From Betaproteobacteria bacterium (GTDB taxonomy: Bacteria; Pseudomonadota; Gammaproteobacteria; Burkholderiales; Burkholderiaceae_C), in NCBI GenBank assembly GCA_013289985.1, contig JABCYW010000002.1:1-64000 (forward strand): a stretch of DNA of 64,000 nt, in the 5' to 3' direction. The notes beneath the pieces were generated by a model. The model was not told where the DNA came from, searched no databases, and saw only the letters and a list, made by a program, of their open reading frames with translations. This document shows positions 39,099 through 47,852 of the stretch, in pieces (positions within the stretch are counted from its first letter, which is position 1; the number at the start of each line of letters is the position of its first letter). The position numbers and the translations under genes are program-made.

Positions 39099-40460
39099 AT
39101 GCAAGACCGCCAGAGCGTCGACGTCCAGTCGTTCCTCAACGAACACCGGTTCTCCGGCTTCCAGTGGATGATCTTCGGGCTGTGCTTCCTGATCGTGCTG
39201 CTGGACGGCTTCGACACGGCGGCCATCGGCTTCATCGCGCCGTCGCTGGTCAAGGAGTGGGGCGTCACCAGGCCCGCGCTGGCGCCGGTGCTCAGCGCCG
39301 CGCTGTTCGGGCTGGCCTTCGGCGCGCTGTCGTCAGGCCCGCTGGCCGACTGGCTGGGCCGCAAGATGCTGCTGGTGGCGTCGGTGCTCGTCTTCGGCAT
39401 CGCCTGCATGGGCTCGTCGTTCTCGCAGTCGCTGGAGCAACTCACCGCGCTGCGCTTCCTCACCGGACTGGGGCTGGGCGCGGCCATGCCCAACGCGGTG
39501 ACGCTGATGAGCGAGTACTGCCCCGACCGGCTGCGCGCCACGCTCACCAACGCGATGTTCTGCGGCTTCCCGCTGGGGGCCGCGTTCGGCGGCTTCCTGG
39601 CCGCGTGGCTGATCCCGCAGTTCGGCTGGCGCAGCGTGCTCGCGCTGGGCGGCATCGCGCCGCTGGTGCTCGCGCTGGCCATGCTGGCGATGCTGCCGGA
39701 ATCGGTGCGCTTCATGGTGGCGCGCGCGCGGCCGGTGGAAAAGATCCGCGCGACGCTCGCGCGCGTCTCGGCGAGCGCCGCGTCGGCGCCGTCGTTCAGC
39801 CTGTCCGAGTCGCGGCCATCCAGCGCCGGCAAGGCCGGCATCGCGCTGGTGCTGTCGCGCCAATACCTGGTGGGCTCGGTGATGCTGTGGCTCACCTACT
39901 TCATGGGCCTGGTGATCTTCTACGCGCTGATCAACTGGATGCCCATCCTGTTCAAGGACGCCGGCGTCGAGCCGCGCTCGGCCACGCTCATCGCCGCGCT
40001 GTTCCCGCTGGGCGGCTGCGGCGCGGTGCTGTTCGGATGGCTGATGGACCGCTTCAACGGCAACAAGATCATCGCGCTCGGCTACCTGGTCACGGCGGCG
40101 CTGATCTGGCTGATCGGCCAGGCCGCGGGCAACGTGGGCAGCCTGGTGGTGGTGGTGTTCCTGGGCGGCGCGTTCATGAACACGGCGCAGTCGTCGCTGC
40201 CGGCGCTGGCCGCGGCGTTCTATCCGACCGCGGGACGCGCCACGGGCGTGTCATGGATGCTGGGGTTCGGCCGCTTCGGCGGCATCGCGGGATCGTTCCT
40301 GGTGGCGGAGCTCTCGCGCCGCCAGTTCACGTTCACCGAGATCTTCACCGTGGTCACCGTGCCGGGCGTGATCGCCGCGCTGGCGCTGGTGGTCAAGCAA
40401 TGGGCCCATCCGGAGCCGGCGCCGGGGTCGGTGCCGCGCGCCGAAATCGCCGGGCACTGA
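39099..40460 (+). CDS. AAHS-type MFS transporter (aromatic acid:H+ symporter)
   Basis: 453 residues, twelve predicted spans. The LLDGFDTAAIGFIAP motif in the first helix and SGPLADWLGRKMLL in loop 2-3 match the aromatic acid:H+ symporter branch (PcaK, MhbT, GenK). Helix 5 has GAAFGGFLAAWLIPQFGWR. Expected substrates are hydroxybenzoates or related aromatic acids. No ring-cleavage genes are next to it, so the substrate is open. GCGAGAGACAAGCC is a weak ribosome site. Transcribed away from the cyclase gene. Confidence 0.87.
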   Translation: MQDRQSVDVQSFLNEHRFSGFQWMIFGLCFLIVLLDGFDTAAIGFIAPSLVKEWGVTRPALAPVLSAALFGLAFGALSSGPLADWLGRKMLLVASVLVFGIACMGSSFSQSLEQLTALRFLTGLGLGAAMPNAVTLMSEYCPDRLRATLTNAMFCGFPLGAAFGGFLAAWLIPQFGWRSVLALGGIAPLVLALAMLAMLPESVRFMVARARPVEKIRATLARVSASAASAPSFSLSESRPSSAGKAGIALVLSRQYLVGSVMLWLTYFMGLVIFYALINWMPILFKDAGVEPRSATLIAALFPLGGCGAVLFGWLMDRFNGNKIIALGYLVTAALIWLIGQAAGNVGSLVVVVFLGGAFMNTAQSSLPALAAAFYPTAGRATGVSWMLGFGRFGGIAGSFLVAELSRRQFTFTEIFTVVTVPGVIAALALVVKQWAHPEPAPGSVPRAEIAGH

Positions 40461-40462
40461 GC

Positions 40463-40636
40463 TCAGAAGTTCGCGGCGCTGCGCAGGAACTGGCTCACGT
40501 CCTTCGGGTGCCAGTTGACGGTCTTGAGCGCGTGGACCAGCGCCTCGTCGTCGAACTGCGACAGGAAGGCGTCGTCGAGCGGGAGGGATTGCTCGCCGCT
40601 GTCTTGCGGGGCGGAGGTGATCAGGGGCTTGTTCAT
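40463..40636 (-). CDS. Small hypothetical protein
   Basis: 57 residues: a polar N-terminus (MNKPLITSAPQDSGEQ), then an acidic-hydrophobic helix region FLSQFDDEALVHALKTVNWHPKDVSQFLRSAANF. Compositionally plausible as a folded helical peptide rather than random. It ends two bases beyond the transporter stop on the other strand. No family recognised; could also be spurious. A 190-base stretch upstream on its strand holds an 8-bp inverted repeat (GCCAAGCC at 40694, GGCTTGGC at 40714) that may be regulatory. Confidence 0.45.
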   Translation of the reverse strand: MNKPLITSAPQDSGEQSLPLDDAFLSQFDDEALVHALKTVNWHPKDVSQFLRSAANF

Positions 40637-40828
40637 GGTGTGGGCCGGTCGTGTTCGGGGGGATGCCTGCATCTTCGCGTGGTGTTCGAAGTTGCCAAGC
40701 CAGACGTTAGCGCGGCTTGGCGTCCGTGCAGTCCTACAAAAGACGCGACTTCTACCTTTATCTGTGCCCGTCCCCGGCGAATCGAGAAGTCCCCGCACGG
40801 AGGACGCGGACCCTGTCGCCGATCCGCG

Positions 40829-42067
40829 TCAGGCGGCGGCGCGCGCCTGCAGCTGGCGCTGGATGTTCCAGACCAGGCCGACGGCCGCCAGCGTGGTGCC
40901 CACCACCACGTAGCCCACTTCGGGGAAATGCTCGATCCGGCCGTCGGCGCCCAGCGTGACGATGTGGCCGGCTACCAGCGAGGCGACGCCGCCCGACACC
41001 TGCTGGATGGACGCGCTGATGGCGTTGAACGCGCCGCGCCTGGTGGGCTCCGGCACCTGGCTGGCCAGCGCCTGGAACGGGATCATGCGCGAGAAGATGC
41101 CCACGAACATCACCACGTTGACCAGCACCACCACCGCCAGCGGCGTCGTCCCGAGGTGGGTGTAGACCACCACCATGAGGATGGACAGCGCGCTGCCGAA
41201 CAGGAACACCTCGAACTTCCCGAACTTGTCGGCCGCCTTGCCTATCATCGGGCCGAACACCATCGTGCAGATGCCCGTGAAGAAGTAGATGGTGGGCAGG
41301 TGGGCCAGCTCGATGCCCAGGTTGTGCACGAGGAACGCGCTGCTGAACGGCATCAGCATGAAGCCGCCGGTGGCCAGCAGGGTCACCGTGAGGAAGGCCA
41401 GCAGGTGGCTTGGCTCGGTGATCGTGTGGAACAGGTGCATGAACGGGCTGTGCTCCTGCGGCTTGCCCAGGTGGCCGTCCACCGGCTTCAGCTTCGCGGA
41501 GATGACGGCCAGGCCGGCCACGCCCAGCACGGCCAGCACGACGAACGGCGCGTGCCAGTCCCAGCGGTTAGACAGGTAGAGCCCCATTGGCAGGCCCAGC
41601 ACCTGGCTGGCGGCGAAGGCGGTCTGGATCAGGCCCATCACGCGGCCGCGCAACGAGACGTCGAACAGGTCGGTGGCGATCGCCAGCACCACCGAGCCGA
41701 TCACGCCGCCGAACAGGCCCGTGAACACGCGCGCGGCCAGCAGCAGCTCGAAGGTGGGCGCCAGTCCGCACCACAGCGTGCCCACCAGGAAGCCCGTGTA
41801 GAAGAACATGAGGATCTTCTTGCGGTCGAAGCGGTCGGCGAAGCCGGCGGTGACGAAGCCGGAGACGCCGGCGCTGAACGCGTAGGCGGACACGACCAGG
41901 CCGAACTGCTTGGGCGAGATCTGCAGCGCCGGCATGATCAACGCGCCCAGCGGCGCCATGATCATGAAGTCGAGGATGACGGCGAACTGCAGGAAGGCGA
42001 GCAGGCCGACGACGAACTTCTGGTACGGCGAGAAGCCGGCGGCAGGTGGGGAGGTGGGCGGGGCCAT
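40829..42067 (-). CDS. DHA1-type MFS efflux transporter
   Basis: 412 residues, twelve spans. ILDFMIMAPLGALIMPAL in helix 1, TAGFADRFDRKKILMFFY as loop 2-3 motif, and AFAASQVLGLPMGLYLSNRWDWHAPF in helix 5, which carries the antiporter motif C-like glycines. Typical of drug/metabolite or sugar efflux proteins (AraJ/YdhP-like). It is divergent from a MarR regulator whose palindromic operator lies in the 170-base gap, a common arrangement for regulated efflux. Confidence 0.87.
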   Translation of the reverse strand: MAPPTSPPAAGFSPYQKFVVGLLAFLQFAVILDFMIMAPLGALIMPALQISPKQFGLVVSAYAFSAGVSGFVTAGFADRFDRKKILMFFYTGFLVGTLWCGLAPTFELLLAARVFTGLFGGVIGSVVLAIATDLFDVSLRGRVMGLIQTAFAASQVLGLPMGLYLSNRWDWHAPFVVLAVLGVAGLAVISAKLKPVDGHLGKPQEHSPFMHLFHTITEPSHLLAFLTVTLLATGGFMLMPFSSAFLVHNLGIELAHLPTIYFFTGICTMVFGPMIGKAADKFGKFEVFLFGSALSILMVVVYTHLGTTPLAVVVLVNVVMFVGIFSRMIPFQALASQVPEPTRRGAFNAISASIQQVSGGVASLVAGHIVTLGADGRIEHFPEVGYVVVGTTLAAVGLVWNIQRQLQARAAA

Positions 42068-42206
42068 GGAGGAGCTCTCTTGATTCTCTAACCCGCCATG
42101 TTCGCCGAAATTGTCTTGCGGCGGCCTTTCCGGCCGACGGACGAACGTGCCGGGGCGTCGAACGACGGCCAGCAGTCGCCCGCGCTCGACGCGGATGGCG
42201 GTCGGA

Positions 42207-42223
42207 TATACTTCGCATGCGAA
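42207..42223 (+). promoter_or_regulatory. marR promoter -10 box and palindromic operator
   Basis: TATACT (42207-42212) is a near-consensus -10 box, and the perfect palindrome TTCGCATGCGAA (42212-42223) overlaps its last base and the expected transcription start. A MarR dimer bound here would block its own promoter and could also affect the divergent MFS gene. The ATG inside the palindrome (42217) is probably not the start codon. Confidence 0.55.
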
Positions 42224-42237
42224 ATAAACCCGCTGCC

Positions 42238-42684
42238 ATGACCAAGCCGCCTCGCCTGATCTTCCTGCTCAACAGCGCCCAGCGCCGCCTGCAGCAATTC
42301 ATCGCCGCCGAACAGGATCGCGCCGCGCGCGACGGCTTGGCCGCGCCCTCGCCGGCGCAGAGCGGGGTGCTGTTCGTGCTCGCGCGAGAGGACGGCGTCA
42401 CGATGGGCCGCCTCGCGCAGGCACTCGACCTGGCGCCGTCGGCGATATCTGGCCTGGCGCAGCGCATGGAGGCGCTGGCCTGGGTGGAGCGCCGTACCGA
42501 CACGGCCGACGCGCGCACGCAGCGCGTGTGGTTGCTGCCCGCGGGCAGCGCGCAACTGCCCGCGCTGCGCAAGGCGCTGGGCCGCATCAACGAGTGCCTG
42601 ACCGGCGACTTCACGCCTGCCGAGCTGCAGACCGTGGGGCGCTGGCTGGAGCACGTGCAGACCCTGGGAGATGCCGATGACTGA
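42238..42684 (+). CDS. MarR family transcriptional regulator
   Basis: 148 residues from ATG 42238; an in-frame ATG at 42217 lies in the palindrome at the likely transcription start. Winged helix at about residues 35-95: VTMGRLAQALDLAPSAISGLAQRMEALAWVERR, then the wing DTADARTQRVWLLPAG, the standard MarR layout. Dimeric repressor that usually senses phenolic or lipophilic compounds. Likely controls the divergent efflux gene and the overlapping hydrolase gene downstream. Confidence 0.87.
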   Translation: MTKPPRLIFLLNSAQRRLQQFIAAEQDRAARDGLAAPSPAQSGVLFVLAREDGVTMGRLAQALDLAPSAISGLAQRMEALAWVERRTDTADARTQRVWLLPAGSAQLPALRKALGRINECLTGDFTPAELQTVGRWLEHVQTLGDADD

Positions 42685-43579
42685 AGCCCGAACCGACCCG
42701 CTCAAGCCCGAACCCGTCACGCTCGCCTGCGCCGACGGCCAGCGCCTGCAGGGCCACTTCTTCGCCGCGCGCGGCGGCGTCGCCGCCGCGCCGGTGCTGA
42801 TCTCGCCGGCCACCGGCGTCCGCCAGCAGTTCTACTGGCGCTTCGCCGACTGGCTGGCAGCGCAGGGCCACCCCACGCTGGTCTTCGACTACCGCGGCAT
42901 CGGCCTGTCGCTGGACGGCAGGCTGGCCGACAGCCGCGCCCGCCTGGTCGACTGGGGCCGCCTCGACCAGGTCGCCGCGCTGCAATGGCTGCTGGCGCGC
43001 AGCGGTGCGCCGCAGGTGGTGCTGGTGGGCCACAGCGCGGGCGGCCAGATGATCGGCCTGCTGCCCAACCACGACCGCCTCTTGCGCGTGGTGGGCGTGG
43101 CCGCATCCACCGGCTGGTTCGGCGGCATGCGGCTCGCGTTCGCGCTCAGGGCGCGGCTGGGCCTGCGCCTGCTGGTGCCCATCGGCACGCTGTTCAAGGG
43201 CTACGCGCCCACCGCCTGGCTGGGCCTGGGCGAGAACCTGCCGGCCCAGGTGGCGCGGCAATGGGGCCAGTGGTGCGCGGCCGGCGGTTACGCCACCAAC
43301 GCCGTGCGTGCCGGCCTGGCCGACGACTTCCACGCCCAGGTGCGCACGCCCATCGTGGTGCTGCATGCCGAGGACGACGACATCGCCAACCCCGTCACTG
43401 TGCGCGACCTGCTGCGCACCTTGCCCGGCGCGCCGCGCGCGACGCTGCAGGTGAGCCCGGCCGACCACGGCCTGCGCGGCATCGGCCACCTCGACTGGTT
43501 CCGCCAGTCGCACCAGGCACTGTGGCCGCTGCTGCGGCGCGCGGTGCTGGGCGAGATCGCGTTGACGGCGGCGCCCTAG
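42677..43579 (+). CDS. Alpha/beta hydrolase (serine aminopeptidase S33-like)
   Basis: 300 residues. Starts eight bases inside marR with GGGAG six bases upstream. Nucleophile elbow GHSAGG (about residue 119), oxyanion strand VLISPATGVRQQFY, VFDYRGIGLS, acid Asp in VLHAEDDDIA, and the base in GHLDWF. The family is COG4757-like predicted hydrolases. Cytoplasmic. The tie to MarR suggests a role in detoxification of an ester or lactone, but no substrate is evident. Its end overlaps the convergent DUF1428 gene by four bases. Confidence 0.85.
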   Translation: MTEARTDPLKPEPVTLACADGQRLQGHFFAARGGVAAAPVLISPATGVRQQFYWRFADWLAAQGHPTLVFDYRGIGLSLDGRLADSRARLVDWGRLDQVAALQWLLARSGAPQVVLVGHSAGGQMIGLLPNHDRLLRVVGVAASTGWFGGMRLAFALRARLGLRLLVPIGTLFKGYAPTAWLGLGENLPAQVARQWGQWCAAGGYATNAVRAGLADDFHAQVRTPIVVLHAEDDDIANPVTVRDLLRTLPGAPRATLQVSPADHGLRGIGHLDWFRQSHQALWPLLRRAVLGEIALTAAP

Positions 43580-43920
43580 AGTTTCTCGAACCCGCCGTAG
43601 ATCATCCGCTTGCCGTCGAACGGCATCGGGTTCGCGCCGGGCTGCATGCGCGGATCGGCCATCACCTTCTTCCACGCCTCGTCGCGCGCCGCGCGCGAGG
43701 CCCAGGCCGTCCAGCCGAACGCGACAGTCTCGTTCTCCGCGCATTGCACGGCGAGCGGGAAGGACGTCAGCTTGCCGGGCGGCACGTCGTCACCCCAGCA
43801 ATCGATCACCTCGAGCGCGCCGTACTCCTTGAACAAGCCGCCCATCAACTGGCAGTAGGCGCGGTAGGCTTCCTTGTTCGCGGTCGGAACGGCGGTGACG
43901 AATCCATCGACGTAGGTCAT
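43576..43920 (-). CDS. DUF1428 family protein
   Basis: 114 residues, single alpha/beta ferredoxin-like domain. The start MTYVDGFVTAVPTANKEAY and the centre CWGDDVPPGKLTSFPLAV are characteristic of DUF1428, as is the C-terminal PFDGKRMIYGGFE. Small cytoplasmic protein of unknown activity, sometimes described as RNA-signal-recognition-like without proof. GGAGATCGCC precedes the ATG on its strand. Confidence 0.88.
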   Translation of the reverse strand: MTYVDGFVTAVPTANKEAYRAYCQLMGGLFKEYGALEVIDCWGDDVPPGKLTSFPLAVQCAENETVAFGWTAWASRAARDEAWKKVMADPRMQPGANPMPFDGKRMIYGGFEKL

Positions 43921-43995
43921 GGCGATCTCCTTCGGTGCGGTTGAACGGGCTGCTCGTACGACGAACGAGTGTCGCCGGATTCGACAACGGTGCGC

Positions 43996-44679
43996 TCAGG
44001 CGCTGGCCGCGGGCTCCGTCGGCGCCGTCATCTGGCCCAGGCTCGCGACGAGATCGCCGAAACGCTCGCCCTGCACGACCACATGCGAGCGGATGGCCTG
44101 CACCGCCTTCTCGGCGTCGCCCTCGTGCAGCGCGTCGACGATGGCCTGGTGCTCCTCGAACGAGCGCTGCGGCCGGTTGCGCACGCGCAGTTGCAGGCGT
44201 CGATATGGCCTGAGCTTGCGCTGCAGCGACGCGGCCTGCTCGAACAGGAAGGTGTTGTGCGAGGCCGCGTAGATGGCGTAGTGGAAGCGTTCGTTGGCGT
44301 AGAAGTAGGCGTCGGCGTCGCGCGCGGCGGCCGAGCCCCGGCAGGCCTCGTGCGCGGCCTCGATCTCGGACAGCTCGGCGTCGGACATGCGCCGTGCCGC
44401 CAGGCGGGCGCACATCGCCTCCAGCTCGGCCATCACCTCGAACATCTCGATCAGCCGCTGCGGCGTCACCTGCGCCACGACGGCGCCGCGCTGCGGTCGC
44501 GTCTCCACCAGGCCTTCGCCCAGCAGCAGCCGCAAGGCCTCGCGGATGGGCGTGCGGGAGACACCGAAGCGCGTGGCCAGCTCGGTCTCGTCCAGGCGCG
44601 TGCCCGGCAGCAGCTTGCCCGTGGCGATCTCTTCCTCGATGGACTCGCGCAGGCGTTCGGGCAGGCGGGTGGTTGACAT
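43996..44679 (-). CDS. GntR family regulator, FCD type
   Basis: 227 residues. N-terminal GntR winged helix (residues 5-70): LDETELATRFGVSRTPIREALRLLLGEGLVETRPQRGAVV. FCD ligand domain from 80 to 215 with AYFYANERFHYAIYAASHN and EEHQAIVDALHEGDAEKA, the usual metal-binding His residues that recognise small carboxylates. Divergent from the TRAP-mdc operon, so malonate or a related acid is the likely effector. It takes the place of the LysR-type MdcR known from enterobacterial mdc clusters. Confidence 0.9.
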   Translation of the reverse strand: MSTTRLPERLRESIEEEIATGKLLPGTRLDETELATRFGVSRTPIREALRLLLGEGLVETRPQRGAVVAQVTPQRLIEMFEVMAELEAMCARLAARRMSDAELSEIEAAHEACRGSAAARDADAYFYANERFHYAIYAASHNTFLFEQAASLQRKLRPYRRLQLRVRNRPQRSFEEHQAIVDALHEGDAEKAVQAIRSHVVVQGERFGDLVASLGQMTAPTEPAASA

Positions 44680-44863
44680 GGCCTGTATTTTAGAAGGCCT
44701 GCATTGCGTGCGGCTCGAGGGAAATCATCCACCGAACCACGGGTTGTCACCAGTGCATCTGCCACATATTGGATGCAAACTCGCCGAAATTGTATTCATA
44801 GAGACCGCCACGCTGCGCTGGATGGTCGACTCCGAATCGCCGCGACCTCAAGAAGGAGACCCC

Positions 44864-45883
44864 ATGACGATCACCCGACGCACCTTGGTCCAGGGCGCCG
44901 CCGTTGCCGGCCTCGCCCCGTTGTCCGCCGCGTTGCTCGCGCAGGAAGGCACGCTCAAGATCTCGCACCAGTTCCCGAGCGGCACCATTGCCGAGGGCGA
45001 CTTCCGCGACCGCCTGTGCCGGCGCTTCGCCGCCGAGATCGAGAAGCGCAGCAACGGCGCGCTCAAGGCGGCCGTCTATCCCGGCTCGTCGCTGATGAAG
45101 ACCAACTCGCAGTTCTCGGCGCTGCGCAAGGGCGCGCTGGACCTCAGCCTGGTGCCGCTGTCGTATGCCGGCGGAGAGGTGCCAGAGACCAACATCGGCC
45201 TGATGCCGGCGCTGGTGCCCAACTACGAGGTGGGCGCCGCATGGAAGACGGCCGAGGTGGGCAGGCTGTTGTCCAAGGTGCTCGACGACAAGGGCGTGAT
45301 GATCGTCAGCTGGATCTGGCAGGGCGGCGGCGTGGCCAGCAAGAACGCGCCGCTGGTGGCCCCGGCGGACGCCAAGGGCATGAAGGTGCGCGGCGGCAGC
45401 CGCGAGATGGACATGATGCTCAAGGAGGCGGGTGCCTCGGTCATCTCGCTGCCGTCCAACGAGATCTACGCGGCGATGCAGACCGGCGCGATGGAGGCGG
45501 CCATGACGTCGTCCACCAGCTTCATCTCGTTCAAGCTGGAAGAGATCGCCAAGCACCTGACCACGGCGCGCAAGTGGGCCTACTGGTTCATGCTGGAGCC
45601 GCTGATGATCTCCAAGGAGGTGTTCGCGCGACTGCCGAAGGCACACCAGGACATCATCATGGCCGTCGGCGCCGAGCAGGAGAAGTTCGCGCAGGACGCC
45701 GCGCGCGCCGACGACAAGCTCGTGGCCGACATCTACGCCAAGGCCGGCGCCAAGGTCTACGACATCGACGCGCCCACGCTGGCCAAGTGGCAGGCCATCG
45801 CCAAGGCCACGGCGTGGAAGGACTACGCCGAGAAGAACGAGAGCACCAAGGCGTTGATCACCGCCGCGCAGAAGCTCCTGTAA
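44864..45883 (+). CDS. TRAP transporter substrate-binding protein (DctP type)
   Basis: 339 residues. N-terminal MTITRRTLVQGAAVAGLAPLSAALLAQ carries a twin-arginine (RR-T-L-V) Tat-type signal, so it is probably exported folded. The DctP fold shows LKISHQFPSG, YPGSSLMKTNSQFSALRKGALDL, the helix VRGGSREMDMMLKEAGAS and EAAMTSSTSF. It binds a carboxylate in the periplasm and delivers it to the DctQM permease. A clear AGAAGGAGA lies before the ATG. With the mdc genes directly downstream, malonate is the expected ligand. Confidence 0.9.
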   Translation: MTITRRTLVQGAAVAGLAPLSAALLAQEGTLKISHQFPSGTIAEGDFRDRLCRRFAAEIEKRSNGALKAAVYPGSSLMKTNSQFSALRKGALDLSLVPLSYAGGEVPETNIGLMPALVPNYEVGAAWKTAEVGRLLSKVLDDKGVMIVSWIWQGGGVASKNAPLVAPADAKGMKVRGGSREMDMMLKEAGASVISLPSNEIYAAMQTGAMEAAMTSSTSFISFKLEEIAKHLTTARKWAYWFMLEPLMISKEVFARLPKAHQDIIMAVGAEQEKFAQDAARADDKLVADIYAKAGAKVYDIDAPTLAKWQAIAKATAWKDYAEKNESTKALITAAQKLL

Positions 45884-45890
45884 GACGACC

Positions 45891-46490
45891 ATGAGCCTCG
45901 ACCTGCCCTCCGTGCCCGTCGGGCTGGCCGCCGCGCCGGCCGGCGCCGGGCTGCACCAGCACATCGACCCGGCCACGCCGCGCTGGCTGCTGCCGCTGAC
46001 GCGCGCGCTGGTGCTGGTCAACCGCGGCGTGATGGTGCTGGGCATGATCGCGCTGCTCGCGTCGGCGCTGGTACTCACGTCCAGCGTGCTCACGCGCTAC
46101 GTGCTGCATGCGTCCACCGACTGGCAGGACGAGGCCTCGGTGTTCTGCCTGGTGGGCGCCACCTTCCTGTGCAGCGCATTCGTGCAGGCCATCCGTGGAC
46201 ACGTGGGCATCGAGGCGGTGTCGTCGCTGCTGCCGGCGCGCGTGAACCGCGTGCGCATCGCCATCGTCGATCTCGGCTGCCTCGCGTTCTGCGCGTTCTT
46301 CGCGTGGAAATCGTGCACGCTGCTGCACGAGGCCTGGGTGGAGGGCCAGACGACGTCGTCGTCGTGGGCGCCGCCGCTGTGGATCCCCTACCTCCTGATG
46401 TCGCTTGGCATGATCCTGCTCTCCGTGCAACTGGCGCTGCAGTGCGTGGTCAGCTTCAACAAGCTGCGCCTGCCGGCGGGGGATCGCTGA
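45891..46490 (+). CDS. TRAP transporter small permease (DctQ type)
   Basis: 199 residues with four membrane segments (about 40-60, 85-105, 120-140 and 165-185) and a polar N-terminus of about 35 residues. TDWQDEASVFCLVGATFLCSAFVQAIRGHVGIE contains the usual E-x3 and R-GHxxI pattern of DctQ proteins. Forms the permease with DctM. Starts eight bases after dctP, and its stop overlaps dctM as TGATG. Confidence 0.88.
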   Translation: MSLDLPSVPVGLAAAPAGAGLHQHIDPATPRWLLPLTRALVLVNRGVMVLGMIALLASALVLTSSVLTRYVLHASTDWQDEASVFCLVGATFLCSAFVQAIRGHVGIEAVSSLLPARVNRVRIAIVDLGCLAFCAFFAWKSCTLLHEAWVEGQTTSSSWAPPLWIPYLLMSLGMILLSVQLALQCVVSFNKLRLPAGDR

Positions 46491-47851
46491 TGTCGATGCT
46501 GCTGCTCGGTTCGCTGTTCGGCATCGTCACGCTGCTGGTGATGTTCTCGGGCATGCCCATCGCGTTCTCGCTGGGCGCCGTCGGCGTGCTGTTCATGGCG
46601 CTGTTCATGCCGGCGTCCTCGCTCGACACGGTCACGCAGAACGTCTACGAGGAGATGTCCAGCATCACGCTGCTGTCGATCCCGCTGTTCATCCTGAAGG
46701 GCTCGGCGATCGGCCGCACGCGCGCCGGGCAGGACCTGTACGCGGCGATGCACGTGTGGATGGGCCGCATTCCCGGCGGCCTGGGCATCGCCAACGTGTT
46801 CGCCTGCGCGCTGTTCGCGGCCATGGCCGGCTCCAGCCCGGCCACCTGTTCGGCCATCGGCAGCGCGGGCATCCCGGAGATGCGCCGCCGCGGCTACTCG
46901 CCCGGATTCGCCGCGGGCATCATCGCCGCCGGCGGCACGCTGGGCATCCTGCTGCCGCCGTCGGTCACGATGATCCTGTACGCGGTGGCGGCCGAGCAGT
47001 CGCTGGGCCGGCTGTTTCTCGCGGGCATCGGGCCGGGCGTGCTGCTGGTGGCGCTGTTCGCGCTGTGGGCGGCCATCAACTACCAGCGCGAGTACCGCGT
47101 CGCGAAGCGCAACTTCGAGGCGAACGGCGTCGAGTCGCCGCTGTTGCTCGACGAGCACTTCACCATGCGCGAGCGCTTCGAGATCCTGCCGCGCGTGCTG
47201 CCCTTCCTGATCCTGCTCACCGGCGTCATGGTGGCGCTTTACGGCGGCTTCGCCACGCCGTCCGAGACCGCGGGGCTGGGCAGCCTGCTGGCGCTGGTGC
47301 TGATCGCGATCATCTACGGCGTCTGGCGCGTGAAGGACATCGCGCCCATCCTGTCGGCCACGCTGAAGGAGTCGACGATGCTGATGTTCATCATCGGCAT
47401 GTCGCTGCTGTTCTCCTACGTGATGAGCTACCTGCACATCAGCCAGTCGATGGCGCAGTGGATCGTCGGGCTCGCGCTGTCGAAGTGGCTGCTGCTCGCG
47501 GCCATCCTGGGCATGGTGATCGTGATGGGCTTCTTCCTGCCGCCGGTGTCCATCATCCTGATGACCTCGCCCATCTTCCTGCCGCCGCTCAAGGCCGCGG
47601 GCTTCGACCTGGTGTGGTTCGGCATCGTGATGACCATCGTGATGGAGACCGGGCTGATCCACCCGCCGGTGGGCCTGAACATCTTCGTCATCAAGAACAT
47701 CGCGCCGGACATCCCGCTGGGCGCCATCATCCGCGGCATCATCCCGTTCGTCGTGCTGATGCTGCTCACCGTGGTGCTGCTGGCGGCGTTCCCGACGATC
47801 GCCACGGCGCTGCCCGACCTCGTGATGGGGCCGCTCGCGCGCCCGACGTGA
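46490..47851 (+). CDS. TRAP transporter large permease (DctM type)
   Basis: 453 residues with about twelve spans, the Na+-coupled translocator of the TRAP system. FSGMPIAFSLGAVG at the start, IPLFILKGSAIGRTRAGQDLY, MAGSSPATCSAIGSAGIPEMRRRGYSPGFAAGIIAAGGTLGILLPPSVTMILYA, and the late ETGLIHPPVGLNIFVIK are all signature blocks. Followed after one base by mdcA. Confidence 0.92.
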   Translation: MSMLLLGSLFGIVTLLVMFSGMPIAFSLGAVGVLFMALFMPASSLDTVTQNVYEEMSSITLLSIPLFILKGSAIGRTRAGQDLYAAMHVWMGRIPGGLGIANVFACALFAAMAGSSPATCSAIGSAGIPEMRRRGYSPGFAAGIIAAGGTLGILLPPSVTMILYAVAAEQSLGRLFLAGIGPGVLLVALFALWAAINYQREYRVAKRNFEANGVESPLLLDEHFTMRERFEILPRVLPFLILLTGVMVALYGGFATPSETAGLGSLLALVLIAIIYGVWRVKDIAPILSATLKESTMLMFIIGMSLLFSYVMSYLHISQSMAQWIVGLALSKWLLLAAILGMVIVMGFFLPPVSIILMTSPIFLPPLKAAGFDLVWFGIVMTIVMETGLIHPPVGLNIFVIKNIAPDIPLGAIIRGIIPFVVLMLLTVVLLAAFPTIATALPDLVMGPLARPT

Positions 47852-47852
47852 G

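Noticed and set aside
38907-39146. N-terminal extension of the second cyclase to ATG 39035 or 39146
   Set aside because: The added residues do not match the paralogue, and the longest form would overlap the start of the divergent transporter gene.
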